From assembly GCA_016789295.1 (NCBI GenBank), contig JAEUQL010000122.1, forward strand, positions 1-9,240: a stretch of DNA of 9,240 nucleotides, given 5' to 3'. The translations under genes were made by a program, and so were the position numbers. Shown here piece after piece: positions 1 to 6,916 of the stretch (position 1 is its first letter; each line of letters opens with the position of its first letter). This DNA is from Blastocatellia bacterium (lineage in GTDB: Bacteria > Acidobacteriota > Blastocatellia > Chloracidobacteriales > JADJPF01). The notes beneath the pieces were generated by a model. It saw nothing but the letters and a program-made list of their open reading frames with translations, was not told where the DNA came from and ran no database searches.

Positions 1-768
1 GACATATATCATATGACAGAAGTGCCTGACGGCTCTTATGCAGTAACTCAATATTCGACGCGCTCCCTTGTACTTCTCTCCTCGGCTGGAAGGGTTGAAC
101 GTATACAGAGAAATAGTTTCCTACTACTCTCTTCTATAGCTTTCTACAGTCGTGAAGTTGCCTACACCACTTGTGTACCCACAATACTTGCTTCACGTTC
201 TTTCAGGTCTTCGGACTTTGGTGCAGAAGGTATTGCACCAGGCAATCTTGGGGGAGTGTCAAATCCACGCTACATGCTTGGTACAGAAGGACTTATATCG
301 CGGACTTTCTTACTCAGTAATGGTGGAACAGGAGAGATAAGAATGGTAGAGCCTGAGCGCAGGTCTACTTCAAGGGTCATAGCAAGCGGCTTTACACTTT
401 CAACTACAGATCCAAACACACGCGGTCTAGAGCAGCTTGCTTACGATAGACGAACCAGAACAATTTATGCCCTTGATTCTGGAAAGGGAACTGTAGTAGC
501 TGTTGATGAGATGTTGGGTACGCAAAGGGTACTTCGAAGTGGTTTTATCTATCCTTTTGGTCTAGTACTTATGCCAAATGGAAATCTACTTGTGTCAGAT
601 CGTGGAGATGGAACTTTGAACGAAGTAGCTACTAACGGACAACTTGTTGCTACTTATGATAGTCGTCAAGGAGAAGGTGCACTACGTGGCCTGTTTGTCA
701 ATTCCAAAGGGGAAATTTTTCTACTAGTTGACAAAATTCAGACAATATTTCGTGTGAGTTTTGAATAA
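1..768 (+). CDS. NHL/SMP-30-like beta-propeller protein, 5'-truncated by window edge
   Basis: This reading frame is open from the first base to the TAA at 766-768, and the first ATG (position 13) has no Shine-Dalgarno sequence, so the gene most likely starts upstream and only its 3' part is seen. The protein shows repeated short strands with the pattern of NHL or SMP-30/gluconolactonase-like beta-propellers. The clearest blade is at 553-660, where PFGLVLMPNG is followed by LLVSDRGDGTL and an NGQ turn, and a further blade (GLFVNSKGEIFLLV) ends the protein. These folds usually act as binding scaffolds or hydrolases and are often extracytoplasmic; no catalytic residues can be assigned here. It ends 21 nt before the next start, in the same direction, suggesting cotranscription. 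The family is moderately sure; the function is unknown. Confidence 0.6.
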   Translation, partial: DIYHMTEVPDGSYAVTQYSTRSLVLLSSAGRVERIQRNSFLLLSSIAFYSREVAYTTCVPTILASRSFRSSDFGAEGIAPGNLGGVSNPRYMLGTEGLISRTFLLSNGGTGEIRMVEPERRSTSRVIASGFTLSTTDPNTRGLEQLAYDRRTRTIYALDSGKGTVVAVDEMLGTQRVLRSGFIYPFGLVLMPNGNLLVSDRGDGTLNEVATNGQLVATYDSRQGEGALRGLFVNSKGEIFLLVDKIQTIFRVSFE

Positions 769-776
769 TACTGCTT

Positions 777-780
777 GAGG
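777..780 (+). promoter_or_regulatory. Ribosome binding site deciding the start at 790
   Basis: GAGG at 777-780 lies nine bases before ATG 790. It overlaps the alternative TTG at 775, which itself has no upstream Shine-Dalgarno sequence. This supports ATG 790, which also gives a cleaner signal peptide beginning MKKQ. Confidence 0.6.
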
Positions 781-789
781 GTAAAAGTT

Positions 790-1806
790 ATGAAAAAACA
801 GGTTTTAAGTATCTTCCTGTTTGTAATAATAGTGTTTGCATCTGGTAATTTCAGAACAGTTTTTGCTCAAGCAGAAACTCTTTCCAAAGGTAGAAGTATT
901 TTTTCTGTCTTCTATACTCGTTCAGATACAGAGACCAGGTTTGACTTTTTGGGTGAGCGTGTTCGTGTGATTCCTGCTGCTGGACCTGATTTTAGAGGTT
1001 CTACTAGAAGCGACATAATCTCTTTCGATTATGCCTATGGAATAACAGATCGTTTAGAGATACACGTCACTGTGCCTTATGCAGACATAGAATTTGCTAG
1101 CATAGACCGCAATGGAACAAAAGTTAAAGAGTTCTCTCCCTCTGAGGCCGCTATTAGCAATACACGTTTTGGTCTCAGATACAACTTAGTGCGCAAAGAT
1201 AACTTTTTTGTTACTGCAAAGTTTGATGTAAAAGCTCCAGCAAGCTCTTCTGAGCTACAGAGAGGGCTTTCTGGAACCACACTACCAATTGACGAAGGCC
1301 AGACAGATTTTGACATTACTGGACAAGTGAGTAGAAGATTTATCGTTGGTAATAGGCTGCTTAGAGTAGGTGCAGAGGCAGGCATAAGGCTTCGTCGGGA
1401 ACAGTCAGACGGTGCTACAGATGCATTTACTAATGAAACTTTGCCGGTAGATCCAGCCAATGAATTTATATACAACTTTCAAGTAAACTACTCACTTCTT
1501 CGTCGGCTTTCTTTAGGGCTTGTAGGAAATGGTATAGAGCAGGGAGATTTTCGCGTTCCATTTCGCACAATCCGTGTAGGCAACGATGGTGAGGTTAAGA
1601 CAGTTGGAACTCAGGGTAGTTTGCCACCAGGCTTTAAGCCAGATTTTGAGAAGCAGTCTGGAAGAAGGATCTTTTCTCTTGGCCCAATTGCAAACCTTTC
1701 TGTAACTGCAAAAACTACATTTACGGCAGGAGTGCTGTTTACAGTTTCAGGAAGAAACTTTCCGGCAGGGCAATATCTAGTCTTCGGTGTTAGTCGTGTC
1801 TTCTGA
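790..1806 (+). CDS. Outer-membrane beta-barrel protein (transporter-like, phenol-degradation meta-pathway superfamily type)
   Basis: The 338-residue product starts with a lysine pair and a hydrophobic core (residues 5-19), followed by a likely signal peptidase I site near VFA/AQA (residues 24-28), so it is exported. The mature part alternates polar and hydrophobic residues in amphipathic strands separated by charged turns (for example DRLEIHVTVPYADIEF, then NTRFGLRYNLV and NFFVTAKFDVKAP). It ends in VSRVF, with the C-terminal Phe typical of proteins inserted by the BAM complex. This pattern resembles the DUF/'transporter' barrels of the MetA-pathway_phenol type, whose substrate is usually unknown. 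The last 20 bases overlap the annotated start of the downstream membrane protein, so the two are probably cotranscribed. Barrel assignment is fairly firm; the transported substrate cannot be told. Confidence 0.7.
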   Translation: MKKQVLSIFLFVIIVFASGNFRTVFAQAETLSKGRSIFSVFYTRSDTETRFDFLGERVRVIPAAGPDFRGSTRSDIISFDYAYGITDRLEIHVTVPYADIEFASIDRNGTKVKEFSPSEAAISNTRFGLRYNLVRKDNFFVTAKFDVKAPASSSELQRGLSGTTLPIDEGQTDFDITGQVSRRFIVGNRLLRVGAEAGIRLRREQSDGATDAFTNETLPVDPANEFIYNFQVNYSLLRRLSLGLVGNGIEQGDFRVPFRTIRVGNDGEVKTVGTQGSLPPGFKPDFEKQSGRRIFSLGPIANLSVTAKTTFTAGVLFTVSGRNFPAGQYLVFGVSRVF

Positions 1807-3271
1807 GACTGGGGATAACAATTCAGACAGCAGGTGTAGGTTTTATAGCTTACTTTTGCTGTCTATTTTTTCTCTTGTCTTTTCTGGATATGGTTACTAC
1901 CTAGCAGGTTTTCATCTACACAGTAGTGCAGGAGTCGAAGGTGTAACCAATTTCTTGTTACTTTTTGGTATACTCTCCTTTCTTTACTTATTTTCTATCT
2001 ATTGTTTGCAAAAATTTGACTATCTACAAAAAAGATGGTTACCATTTTTTATTCTAACTGTTGGATTAATCTTCCGTTTGCTAATACTACCGGCTGGTAT
2101 GACAGATGGTGTTGCTTATGAAAGTATTAAAAAGGATCTGTTTGGGAAAGAAGTAGTTTTTGATAGGTTTATACTCTATGACCATGATTTGTGGAGGTAT
2201 TTGTGGGATGGTCACCAGCAGATTGCTGGACTTAATCCATATATCTATTCACCAGAAGAGGTTGAAAATGGGTCAGAAATAGTTGTAACACTTGATCTTG
2301 AACAGAAGCTTTACAAACAGCCCGTCTGGGAAGATATTAGAGAAAATATCAACTATAAAGAACTACCAACTATCTATCCACCTTTTTTACAGCTATTTTT
2401 TAGGGCTTCTCAAACTTTTCTGCCTGCAAGTCTACTGTTTTGGAAACTGCTATTAGTTATTGTCGATATGCTACTGTGTCTACTGCTAGTCAAGTTCTTA
2501 GAATTTTTAAAGAAACCAACTTTTCAAATAGCGATTTATGTATGGAATCCACTTGTAATCAAAGAAATAGCAGGAACTGGCCATGTGGATGTTGTCACAG
2601 CTCTATTTTTGACACTTACTCTCTATGCTTTTACAAAGAAGCGAAGTAGTGTTGGAGTTTTTTATTTAGCAGTTGCAGTACTTTCAAAACTTATACCAAT
2701 TGTTGTAGTACCAATAATCTGGAAAAGAATATCTATCAAAGAGAAGATTTTTGGAATAAGTCTGGTAGCTACTGGATTTTTTTACTATAGAGATGCTGGA
2801 GAAAGGCTTTTCCAGAGCTTGGGAGTCTACTTTCAGGAATGGATCTTCAATCCAGGCTTTTTCGAGCTTGTGAGATGGGTATCTGTCAGCCTTTTTCCAG
2901 CCATAAATTCTTCAACTGTAGCCAAGACAGTATCAGGATTGTTACTACTTATGCTTATTGGATATCTTTCATTAAAACCAGAGGAGAAGCCTGAAGCATT
3001 GATTGATAAGTCGCTTTTAGCACTTGGAGGCTTACTTTTTTTAAGCTCGGCTATAATGCCTTGGTATATGGTCTGGATCTTACCAATGGTATCTATTACT
3101 GCTAAGAAGAGTTGGGTCTACTACTCGTTGCTATCATTCCTTTCCTACTGTGTCTACATTCGTGGCGATGGAGTAGAGGAAGGTTGGAGACTGGCAGTGA
3201 TACACGGTGGATTTCTGATATCTTTTTTAGTAGAGAATTTCGGTAACTTGTTAAAGCTAAACTCAGAGTAG
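1787..3271 (+). CDS. Multi-pass membrane glycosyltransferase-like protein (GT87/GT-C type)
   Basis: Up to 494 residues, with roughly ten or more hydrophobic segments spread along the protein. After the first membrane segments comes a conserved-looking loop with LYDHDLWRYLWDGHQQ (residues 130-145) and AGLNPYIYSP (147-156), followed by ELPTIYPPF (192-200). Later blocks are WNPLVIKEIAGTGHVDV (253-269) and LSKLIPIVVVP (299-309). An acidic residue in the first luminal loop, a WDG/AGxNPY block and a TIYPP block are characteristic of bacterial GT-C enzymes of the GT87/mannosyltransferase-like group, which use polyprenyl-phosphate sugars on the outer face of the inner membrane. Acceptor and sugar are unknown. 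The start is uncertain: GTG 1787 and GTG 1796 both overlap the end of the barrel gene and neither has a convincing Shine-Dalgarno sequence, so reinitiation after the upstream stop is plausible. The following gene begins 2 nt after the stop. Confidence 0.65.
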   Translation: MLVVSSETGDNNSDSRCRFYSLLLLSIFSLVFSGYGYYLAGFHLHSSAGVEGVTNFLLLFGILSFLYLFSIYCLQKFDYLQKRWLPFFILTVGLIFRLLILPAGMTDGVAYESIKKDLFGKEVVFDRFILYDHDLWRYLWDGHQQIAGLNPYIYSPEEVENGSEIVVTLDLEQKLYKQPVWEDIRENINYKELPTIYPPFLQLFFRASQTFLPASLLFWKLLLVIVDMLLCLLLVKFLEFLKKPTFQIAIYVWNPLVIKEIAGTGHVDVVTALFLTLTLYAFTKKRSSVGVFYLAVAVLSKLIPIVVVPIIWKRISIKEKIFGISLVATGFFYYRDAGERLFQSLGVYFQEWIFNPGFFELVRWVSVSLFPAINSSTVAKTVSGLLLLMLIGYLSLKPEEKPEALIDKSLLALGGLLFLSSAIMPWYMVWILPMVSITAKKSWVYYSLLSFLSYCVYIRGDGVEEGWRLAVIHGGFLISFLVENFGNLLKLNSE

Positions 3272-3273
3272 AT

Positions 3274-3735
3274 ATGAAGCGTAGAGAGTTTATTCATTTA
3301 TTGTTAGGATCACTTTCTTTATCTTTTTTTAGCTCACAACTTTTAGCTAGTCATGCGAGTGGTAAAGAATTTACAGAAACAATAGCAGCACTTAGTGAAA
3401 CTATACTTCCTGCTAACAACAATTCACCAGGTACAAATGGTCAGGAAGTAGTCAGAATGATAATGGCAAAAACTGTGGAGAGCCAAGATTGGAAAAACTT
3501 TTATCAAAAAGGAACTTATCTTCTCAACAACTTTTCAAGAAGGATGTTTAGAAAACCATTTTTTAGACTTAGTCCAAGACAGCGTAAAAAGTGTCTTGCA
3601 ATCTATTGGAGAAAATCTGCTGGTAAACCTCAAGAGGTATTTTTACAAGCCATAAAGCAAGACGCTGTCACTGAGCTTTTTACAACACGTGCTGGTCTTG
3701 AGTGGCTTGGATACAAAGGAAAGAAGGAAGCTTGA
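3274..3735 (+). CDS. Gluconate 2-dehydrogenase subunit 3 family protein (Tat-leader small subunit)
   Basis: The 153-residue protein begins MKRREFIHLLLG, a twin-arginine plus hydrophobic leader, with a plausible cleavage site near residue 26-29. The mature part has the features of the subunit 3 family (PF13618 type): an ETILPANNNSPG block (residues 42-53) near the start, a basic helical middle (RRMFRKPFFRLSPRQRKK, 89-106), and the C-terminal TRAGLEWLGYKG (138-149). In known flavin dehydrogenases such as gluconate, glucose and fructose dehydrogenases, this small subunit chaperones the catalytic subunit through the Tat pathway and stays bound to it. The neighbour fits exactly: the GMC catalytic subunit has no leader of its own and starts on this gene's stop codon. 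ATG 3274 follows the upstream stop by 2 nt and has only a weak GAG upstream. Confidence 0.8.
   Translation: MKRREFIHLLLGSLSLSFFSSQLLASHASGKEFTETIAALSETILPANNNSPGTNGQEVVRMIMAKTVESQDWKNFYQKGTYLLNNFSRRMFRKPFFRLSPRQRKKCLAIYWRKSAGKPQEVFLQAIKQDAVTELFTTRAGLEWLGYKGKKEA
3724..3734 (+). promoter_or_regulatory. Shine-Dalgarno plus TTGA stop/start overlap of the dehydrogenase pair
   Basis: AAGGA at 3724-3728 stands 3 nt before a TTG at 3732-3734. That TTG overlaps the TGA stop (3733-3735) of the small-subunit gene as TTGA. This favours TTG 3732 over GTG 3702 as the start of the dehydrogenase and implies translational coupling of the two subunits. The spacing is short, so the call is moderate. Confidence 0.5.
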
Positions 3736-5378
3736 AGACGAGTAAACAACAGTCAGATGTTTTGGTGATTGGTGCAGGTGCAGGTGGAATGTCTGTTGCC
3801 TACTGGTTAGCTCTTCAAGGTGTAGATGTTGAAGTGGTTGAGTTTGGATCTTTACCAGATCCAAAAAGTGAGTTTCTTACAGATTTATGGCCTGACTCAC
3901 TCCTACTACGAGGACTTGATAAAGGTGGGATGGAATACTACTGTCCCACCCATTTTGTCGAACCATACAATGCTTCTTATAAAATAGGAAAAGAGGTTGG
4001 CAACAGTTGGTTAAAACGTACTCGTGTTGTTGGAGGAAAGACACTTTACTGGACGGCTCATAGTCCAAGATTTAGTGATTATGAGTTTAAGGCAGAAACA
4101 GTTACTGGACGTGGCCAAGACTGGCCAATTAGTTATAAAGATATTGCTTATTACTACACAAAGGCTGAAAAAATAATGGGCGTGTGTGGTACTAAAGAAG
4201 GGCTAGAGCAGCAACCAGATGGAGAATTTCTTCCAGCTTTTGAACTAAGAAAAGGGGAGAAGATCTTACAGAAAGTTTTAGGCTCATCGGGAATAAGGTT
4301 GATTCCAGCTAGAAAAGCTATTTTGACAAAACCTTTGGGAGCCGGAACTACCAGAGCTATTTGTCATCAGTGTGGTAGATGTTATCTTGGATGTAAAACA
4401 TCTGCTAAATTTGATGCTTTTACAGGATTTTATAAACAGAGTGGTGGAAAGATAAGATTGAGGTCAAATTCTGTTGTAACCGAAATAGTTTCTGACAGGG
4501 ATAGTAGAAAAGTTATAGGTCTAAAATGTCTTGACCGTGTTACAAAAGAAGAGTCATTACTGAAAGCTCGTGTAATAGTAGTAGCTGCTTCAGCTATCGA
4601 ATCTGCACGTATATTGCTAAATTCTTTATCATTAGATAGATCAAAAGGTCTTGCAAATAGTAGTGACTGTGTTGGACGTTATCTTGCAGAGAGCACAGGT
4701 GTGAGTATAGAAGGGCTTCTGCCAGAACTTAAAGGGACTCAAGTAGATAATGAAGATGGAAGTGGTGAGCATGGCCTGATTCCACGATTTCTCAATCTTA
4801 AAAAGCAGCAAGACTTTGCTGGGGGATTTTTATATGTGACTCAGAGTGGAGCCGAAATATTTCCAAGCTTTGCTGCAAGACTTCCAGGTTTTGGAGAAGA
4901 GTTGAAACAGTCTATAAAAGCTTGGTTCCCTGCAGCCATCAGACTCTATGGAATTGCGCCTATAGAGTCTTGCAAAGAGAATAGAATAATGCTTGATAGT
5001 TCAAAAAGTGATGACTGGGGAATACCAGTAGTTAAGGTTCAATTTTCATTGAGTCAACAAGATAGAAAACTTTGGCAGGCAATGCACGACTATGGACTAG
5101 AATTTCTAAATGACGCGAATTGTGACCAGATTGCCACTGATACGTCAGAGCCTTTAACTGGTGGAGGTTTACACGCTTGTGGAACTTGTCGTATGGGAAA
5201 AGATCCAAAAAATTCTGTTGTAAATAGCTTTGGTCAGACGCACGATATAAGAAATCTTTTTGTTGCAGATGCTTCTGTATTTGTCTGTTCACTAAATCAG
5301 CCTACTCTGACACTAATTGCACTTGCTTTAAGGACAGCAGATTTTATTACTGAAGGTTTGAGGTATGGTGATTTTTAG
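3732..5378 (+). CDS. GMC-family FAD-dependent dehydrogenase, catalytic subunit
   Basis: The product is 548 residues from TTG 3732, a usual length for bacterial GMC dehydrogenases. An N-terminal Rossmann motif GAGAGG (residues 14-19) binds the ADP part of FAD, with an acidic residue (E37) ending the second strand. GGKTLYW (101-107) is the second FAD-contact block. CHQCGRCYLGC (211-221) provides four cysteines in the position where gluconate, glucose and fructose dehydrogenases of this family hold an iron-sulfur cluster. The C-terminal GMC domain has GGGLHACGTCRMG (477-489), with probable catalytic His481, and LNQPTLT (521-527), with Asn522 as the second active-site residue. It likely oxidises a sugar or alcohol hydroxyl in the periplasm, exported together with the Tat-leader small subunit just upstream. 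The usual cytochrome c subunit is not in this window, so the electron acceptor is unknown, and the substrate cannot be read from the sequence. Confidence 0.85.
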   Translation: MKTSKQQSDVLVIGAGAGGMSVAYWLALQGVDVEVVEFGSLPDPKSEFLTDLWPDSLLLRGLDKGGMEYYCPTHFVEPYNASYKIGKEVGNSWLKRTRVVGGKTLYWTAHSPRFSDYEFKAETVTGRGQDWPISYKDIAYYYTKAEKIMGVCGTKEGLEQQPDGEFLPAFELRKGEKILQKVLGSSGIRLIPARKAILTKPLGAGTTRAICHQCGRCYLGCKTSAKFDAFTGFYKQSGGKIRLRSNSVVTEIVSDRDSRKVIGLKCLDRVTKEESLLKARVIVVAASAIESARILLNSLSLDRSKGLANSSDCVGRYLAESTGVSIEGLLPELKGTQVDNEDGSGEHGLIPRFLNLKKQQDFAGGFLYVTQSGAEIFPSFAARLPGFGEELKQSIKAWFPAAIRLYGIAPIESCKENRIMLDSSKSDDWGIPVVKVQFSLSQQDRKLWQAMHDYGLEFLNDANCDQIATDTSEPLTGGGLHACGTCRMGKDPKNSVVNSFGQTHDIRNLFVADASVFVCSLNQPTLTLIALALRTADFITEGLRYGDF

Positions 5379-5390
5379 AATAATTCCAAA

Positions 5391-5405
5391 AGATGTTTAA
5401 CATCT
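5391..5405 (+). promoter_or_regulatory. Perfect dyad before the sigma factor gene (candidate operator or hairpin)
   Basis: AGATGTTTAACATCT has two 7-bp arms around a single central T. It lies in the 38-nt gap between the dehydrogenase and sigma factor genes and abuts the AGAGG ribosome binding site at 5406-5410. As DNA it could be an operator; as RNA it would form at most a 5-bp stem with a 5-nt loop. No second copy was seen. Confidence 0.3.
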
Positions 5406-5416
5406 AGAGGTAGTAG

Positions 5417-5971
5417 ATGAGTGACAATTTTTCAAATGACGAGAACTTGCAAGCTCGACAACGGCTAAAAAGCTTTGAGGATTCAGTCTTTTTACACACA
5501 CCGATTCTGTTGCGCGTTGCCACCCGTATGTGCAAAAAAAGCGGTGAAGCTGACGACGTTGTACAAGAAACCCTTTTGAGAGCTTGGAAGTATTGGGATA
5601 GCTTCGAGCAGGGAACCAACTGTCGGGCATGGCTTTTTAGAATAATGGTCAATGTTGTTCAACGTCGCAGAGAGACCATTGCTGCCACAGCAGAGCACGT
5701 ATCTGTAGAGGAACCAACAATTAGTAATGTGCTGAAGTTTGAACCCAAAATGGAGTTTGACGAAAGTGGTGCAATAGCTGCTATAGAAAAACTTCCTTCT
5801 GAATATAAAGATGTTATAGTTCTGGTACTAGTCGAAGAGTTTTCTTACAAAGAAGTTTCTGCAATGCTAGATATACCTATGGGAACAGTAATGTCGAGGC
5901 TACATCGAGCCAGACTAATGATAAAAAAGATGTTAAAACCTTTATGGGGAGAACAGGCTGCTTCTATATGA
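5417..5971 (+). CDS. ECF-type RNA polymerase sigma factor
   Basis: The 184-residue protein has only regions sigma2 and sigma4, the hallmark of ECF (group 4) sigma factors. Region 2 includes GEADDVVQETLLRAWKYWDSF (residues 43-63), for core binding and -10 recognition, and NCRAWLFRIMVN (68-79). A variable linker of about 40 residues follows. Region 4 begins at LPSEYKDVIVLVLVEEFSY (126-144) and includes the helix-turn-helix KEVSAMLDIPMGTVMSRLHRAR (145-166), which reads the -35 element. ATG 5417 is preceded by AGAGG with 6 nt spacing. The next gene encodes a zinc-finger transmembrane anti-sigma factor, so this sigma is very likely held inactive at the membrane until a signal is sensed. It probably drives its own operon, but no clear ECF promoter could be seen in the short upstream gap. 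Confidence 0.93.
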   Translation: MSDNFSNDENLQARQRLKSFEDSVFLHTPILLRVATRMCKKSGEADDVVQETLLRAWKYWDSFEQGTNCRAWLFRIMVNVVQRRRETIAATAEHVSVEEPTISNVLKFEPKMEFDESGAIAAIEKLPSEYKDVIVLVLVEEFSYKEVSAMLDIPMGTVMSRLHRARLMIKKMLKPLWGEQAASI

Positions 5972-6003
5972 GGCTAAGTGTAAAAGTTTAGAGAGGCTTA
6001 AAA

Positions 6004-6894
6004 ATGCAGAAATTAAGTTGCCACAAAGTTAATGATCTTCTCTCTGCGTATTTAGAGAATGAACTAGATACAGCTACAACAATTGTTATTGCTACTCATC
6101 TTGAAAGCTGCAAAAGCTGCAGTCAGGAGCTTGAAAGCATTAGTGCTGTAACGCAGTTGATAAAAGAGTCTTTTGCAAAGAGAAAAGATGAGTCTATACA
6201 AGCGCGTGCAAAGACTATAAACGATCTGGTTAGAGCAGAGATTACTTCTGGAACAGTCTCTACGAAAGTATTAATTGATGTTAAGGTAGGGAGCAAGTCA
6301 GCAGAGAAGATAGAAAGACCTTCAAGATTACATAGAAGCTTTTTCTTCAAGGCTGTTCTAGCCGCTTCTCTAGTAGCTGTTTTCAGTTTTGTGTCTATCT
6401 TTGCTTTGAAATATTATGGTAGTTACACAGGCCCACTTCTTGCAGGTGCTGCAAGGAACCATCGCCTTTGTAGCCTGATTGAAGAGACTGGGGTTGGTTG
6501 GTACACAGGAGAAGAGTTGAGGCTTTTTGCTGAAAAGCTTGACTTTATACCTCCAGAGCTTAGCCAGTTTGGTCTCAAGCTTGACGGTGCACATCCTTGC
6601 AAAGTATTTAAGGCTCCATTTCTTCATTTAATGTATATGAAAGGGAGTGAACCTATATCGGTCTACTATGGTTCTAATGTTGCTGTTGAGCGGCTGCGCA
6701 AGCTTGAAGACAATTTTGAGCCTGGAAAAATATATTCATTTGAAAGTGGTGATGTTAAAGTCTCAGCTTTTATCACTTCAAAAGATAGAATCTGGATAGT
6801 TGCTGGCAAGATCTCTAGTAACGAAGTAGGTAGAATAACAGCAAGTATTAAATCGGATGTTGAAGTCGATAAGAAACAGATAGGTTTTAATTAA
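6004..6894 (+). CDS. Membrane-bound zinc-finger anti-sigma factor (ZAS/zf-HC2)
   Basis: The 296-residue protein has three parts. The N-terminal cytoplasmic domain carries the anti-sigma zinc finger: C6/H7, then after about 24 residues H32-x3-C36-x2-C39 (HLESCKSC). A linker of about 70 residues leads to one membrane segment near residues 114-136 (AVLAASLVAVFSFVSIFAL core). The remaining 155 residues should be periplasmic and contain H153-x2-C156 (HRLC), H197-x-C199 (HPC) and H208 (FLHLMY), followed by PISVYYG. This His/Cys layout resembles C-terminal domains of anti-sigma factors in Acidobacteriota and could bind a metal or haem or act as a thiol sensor; that is inference. GAGAGG (5991-5996) is 7 nt before ATG 6004, and the gap to the sigma factor gene is 32 nt. 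It should bind and silence the upstream ECF sigma factor. Confidence 0.85.
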   Translation: MQKLSCHKVNDLLSAYLENELDTATTIVIATHLESCKSCSQELESISAVTQLIKESFAKRKDESIQARAKTINDLVRAEITSGTVSTKVLIDVKVGSKSAEKIERPSRLHRSFFFKAVLAASLVAVFSFVSIFALKYYGSYTGPLLAGAARNHRLCSLIEETGVGWYTGEELRLFAEKLDFIPPELSQFGLKLDGAHPCKVFKAPFLHLMYMKGSEPISVYYGSNVAVERLRKLEDNFEPGKIYSFESGDVKVSAFITSKDRIWIVAGKISSNEVGRITASIKSDVEVDKKQIGFN

Positions 6895-6916
6895 TCTTTA
6901 TTTTGAAGAAGTTGTT

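Noticed and set aside
775..789. TTG 775 as the start of the barrel gene
   Set aside because: It would add five residues before the MKKQ signal peptide and overlaps the GAGG site that serves ATG 790.
1077..1475. 132-codon open frame on the - strand
   Set aside because: It lies wholly inside the barrel gene, has no ribosome binding site or recognisable protein features, and is explained as a shadow of the + strand gene.
3702..3731. GTG 3702 as the start of the GMC dehydrogenase
   Set aside because: It would add ten residues before the Rossmann strand and has no Shine-Dalgarno sequence; TTG 3732 has one and overlaps the preceding stop.
5397..5698. Three overlapping - strand open frames opposite the sigma factor
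   Set aside because: All are antisense to the well-supported ECF sigma factor domains and encode low-complexity, unrecognisable peptides.
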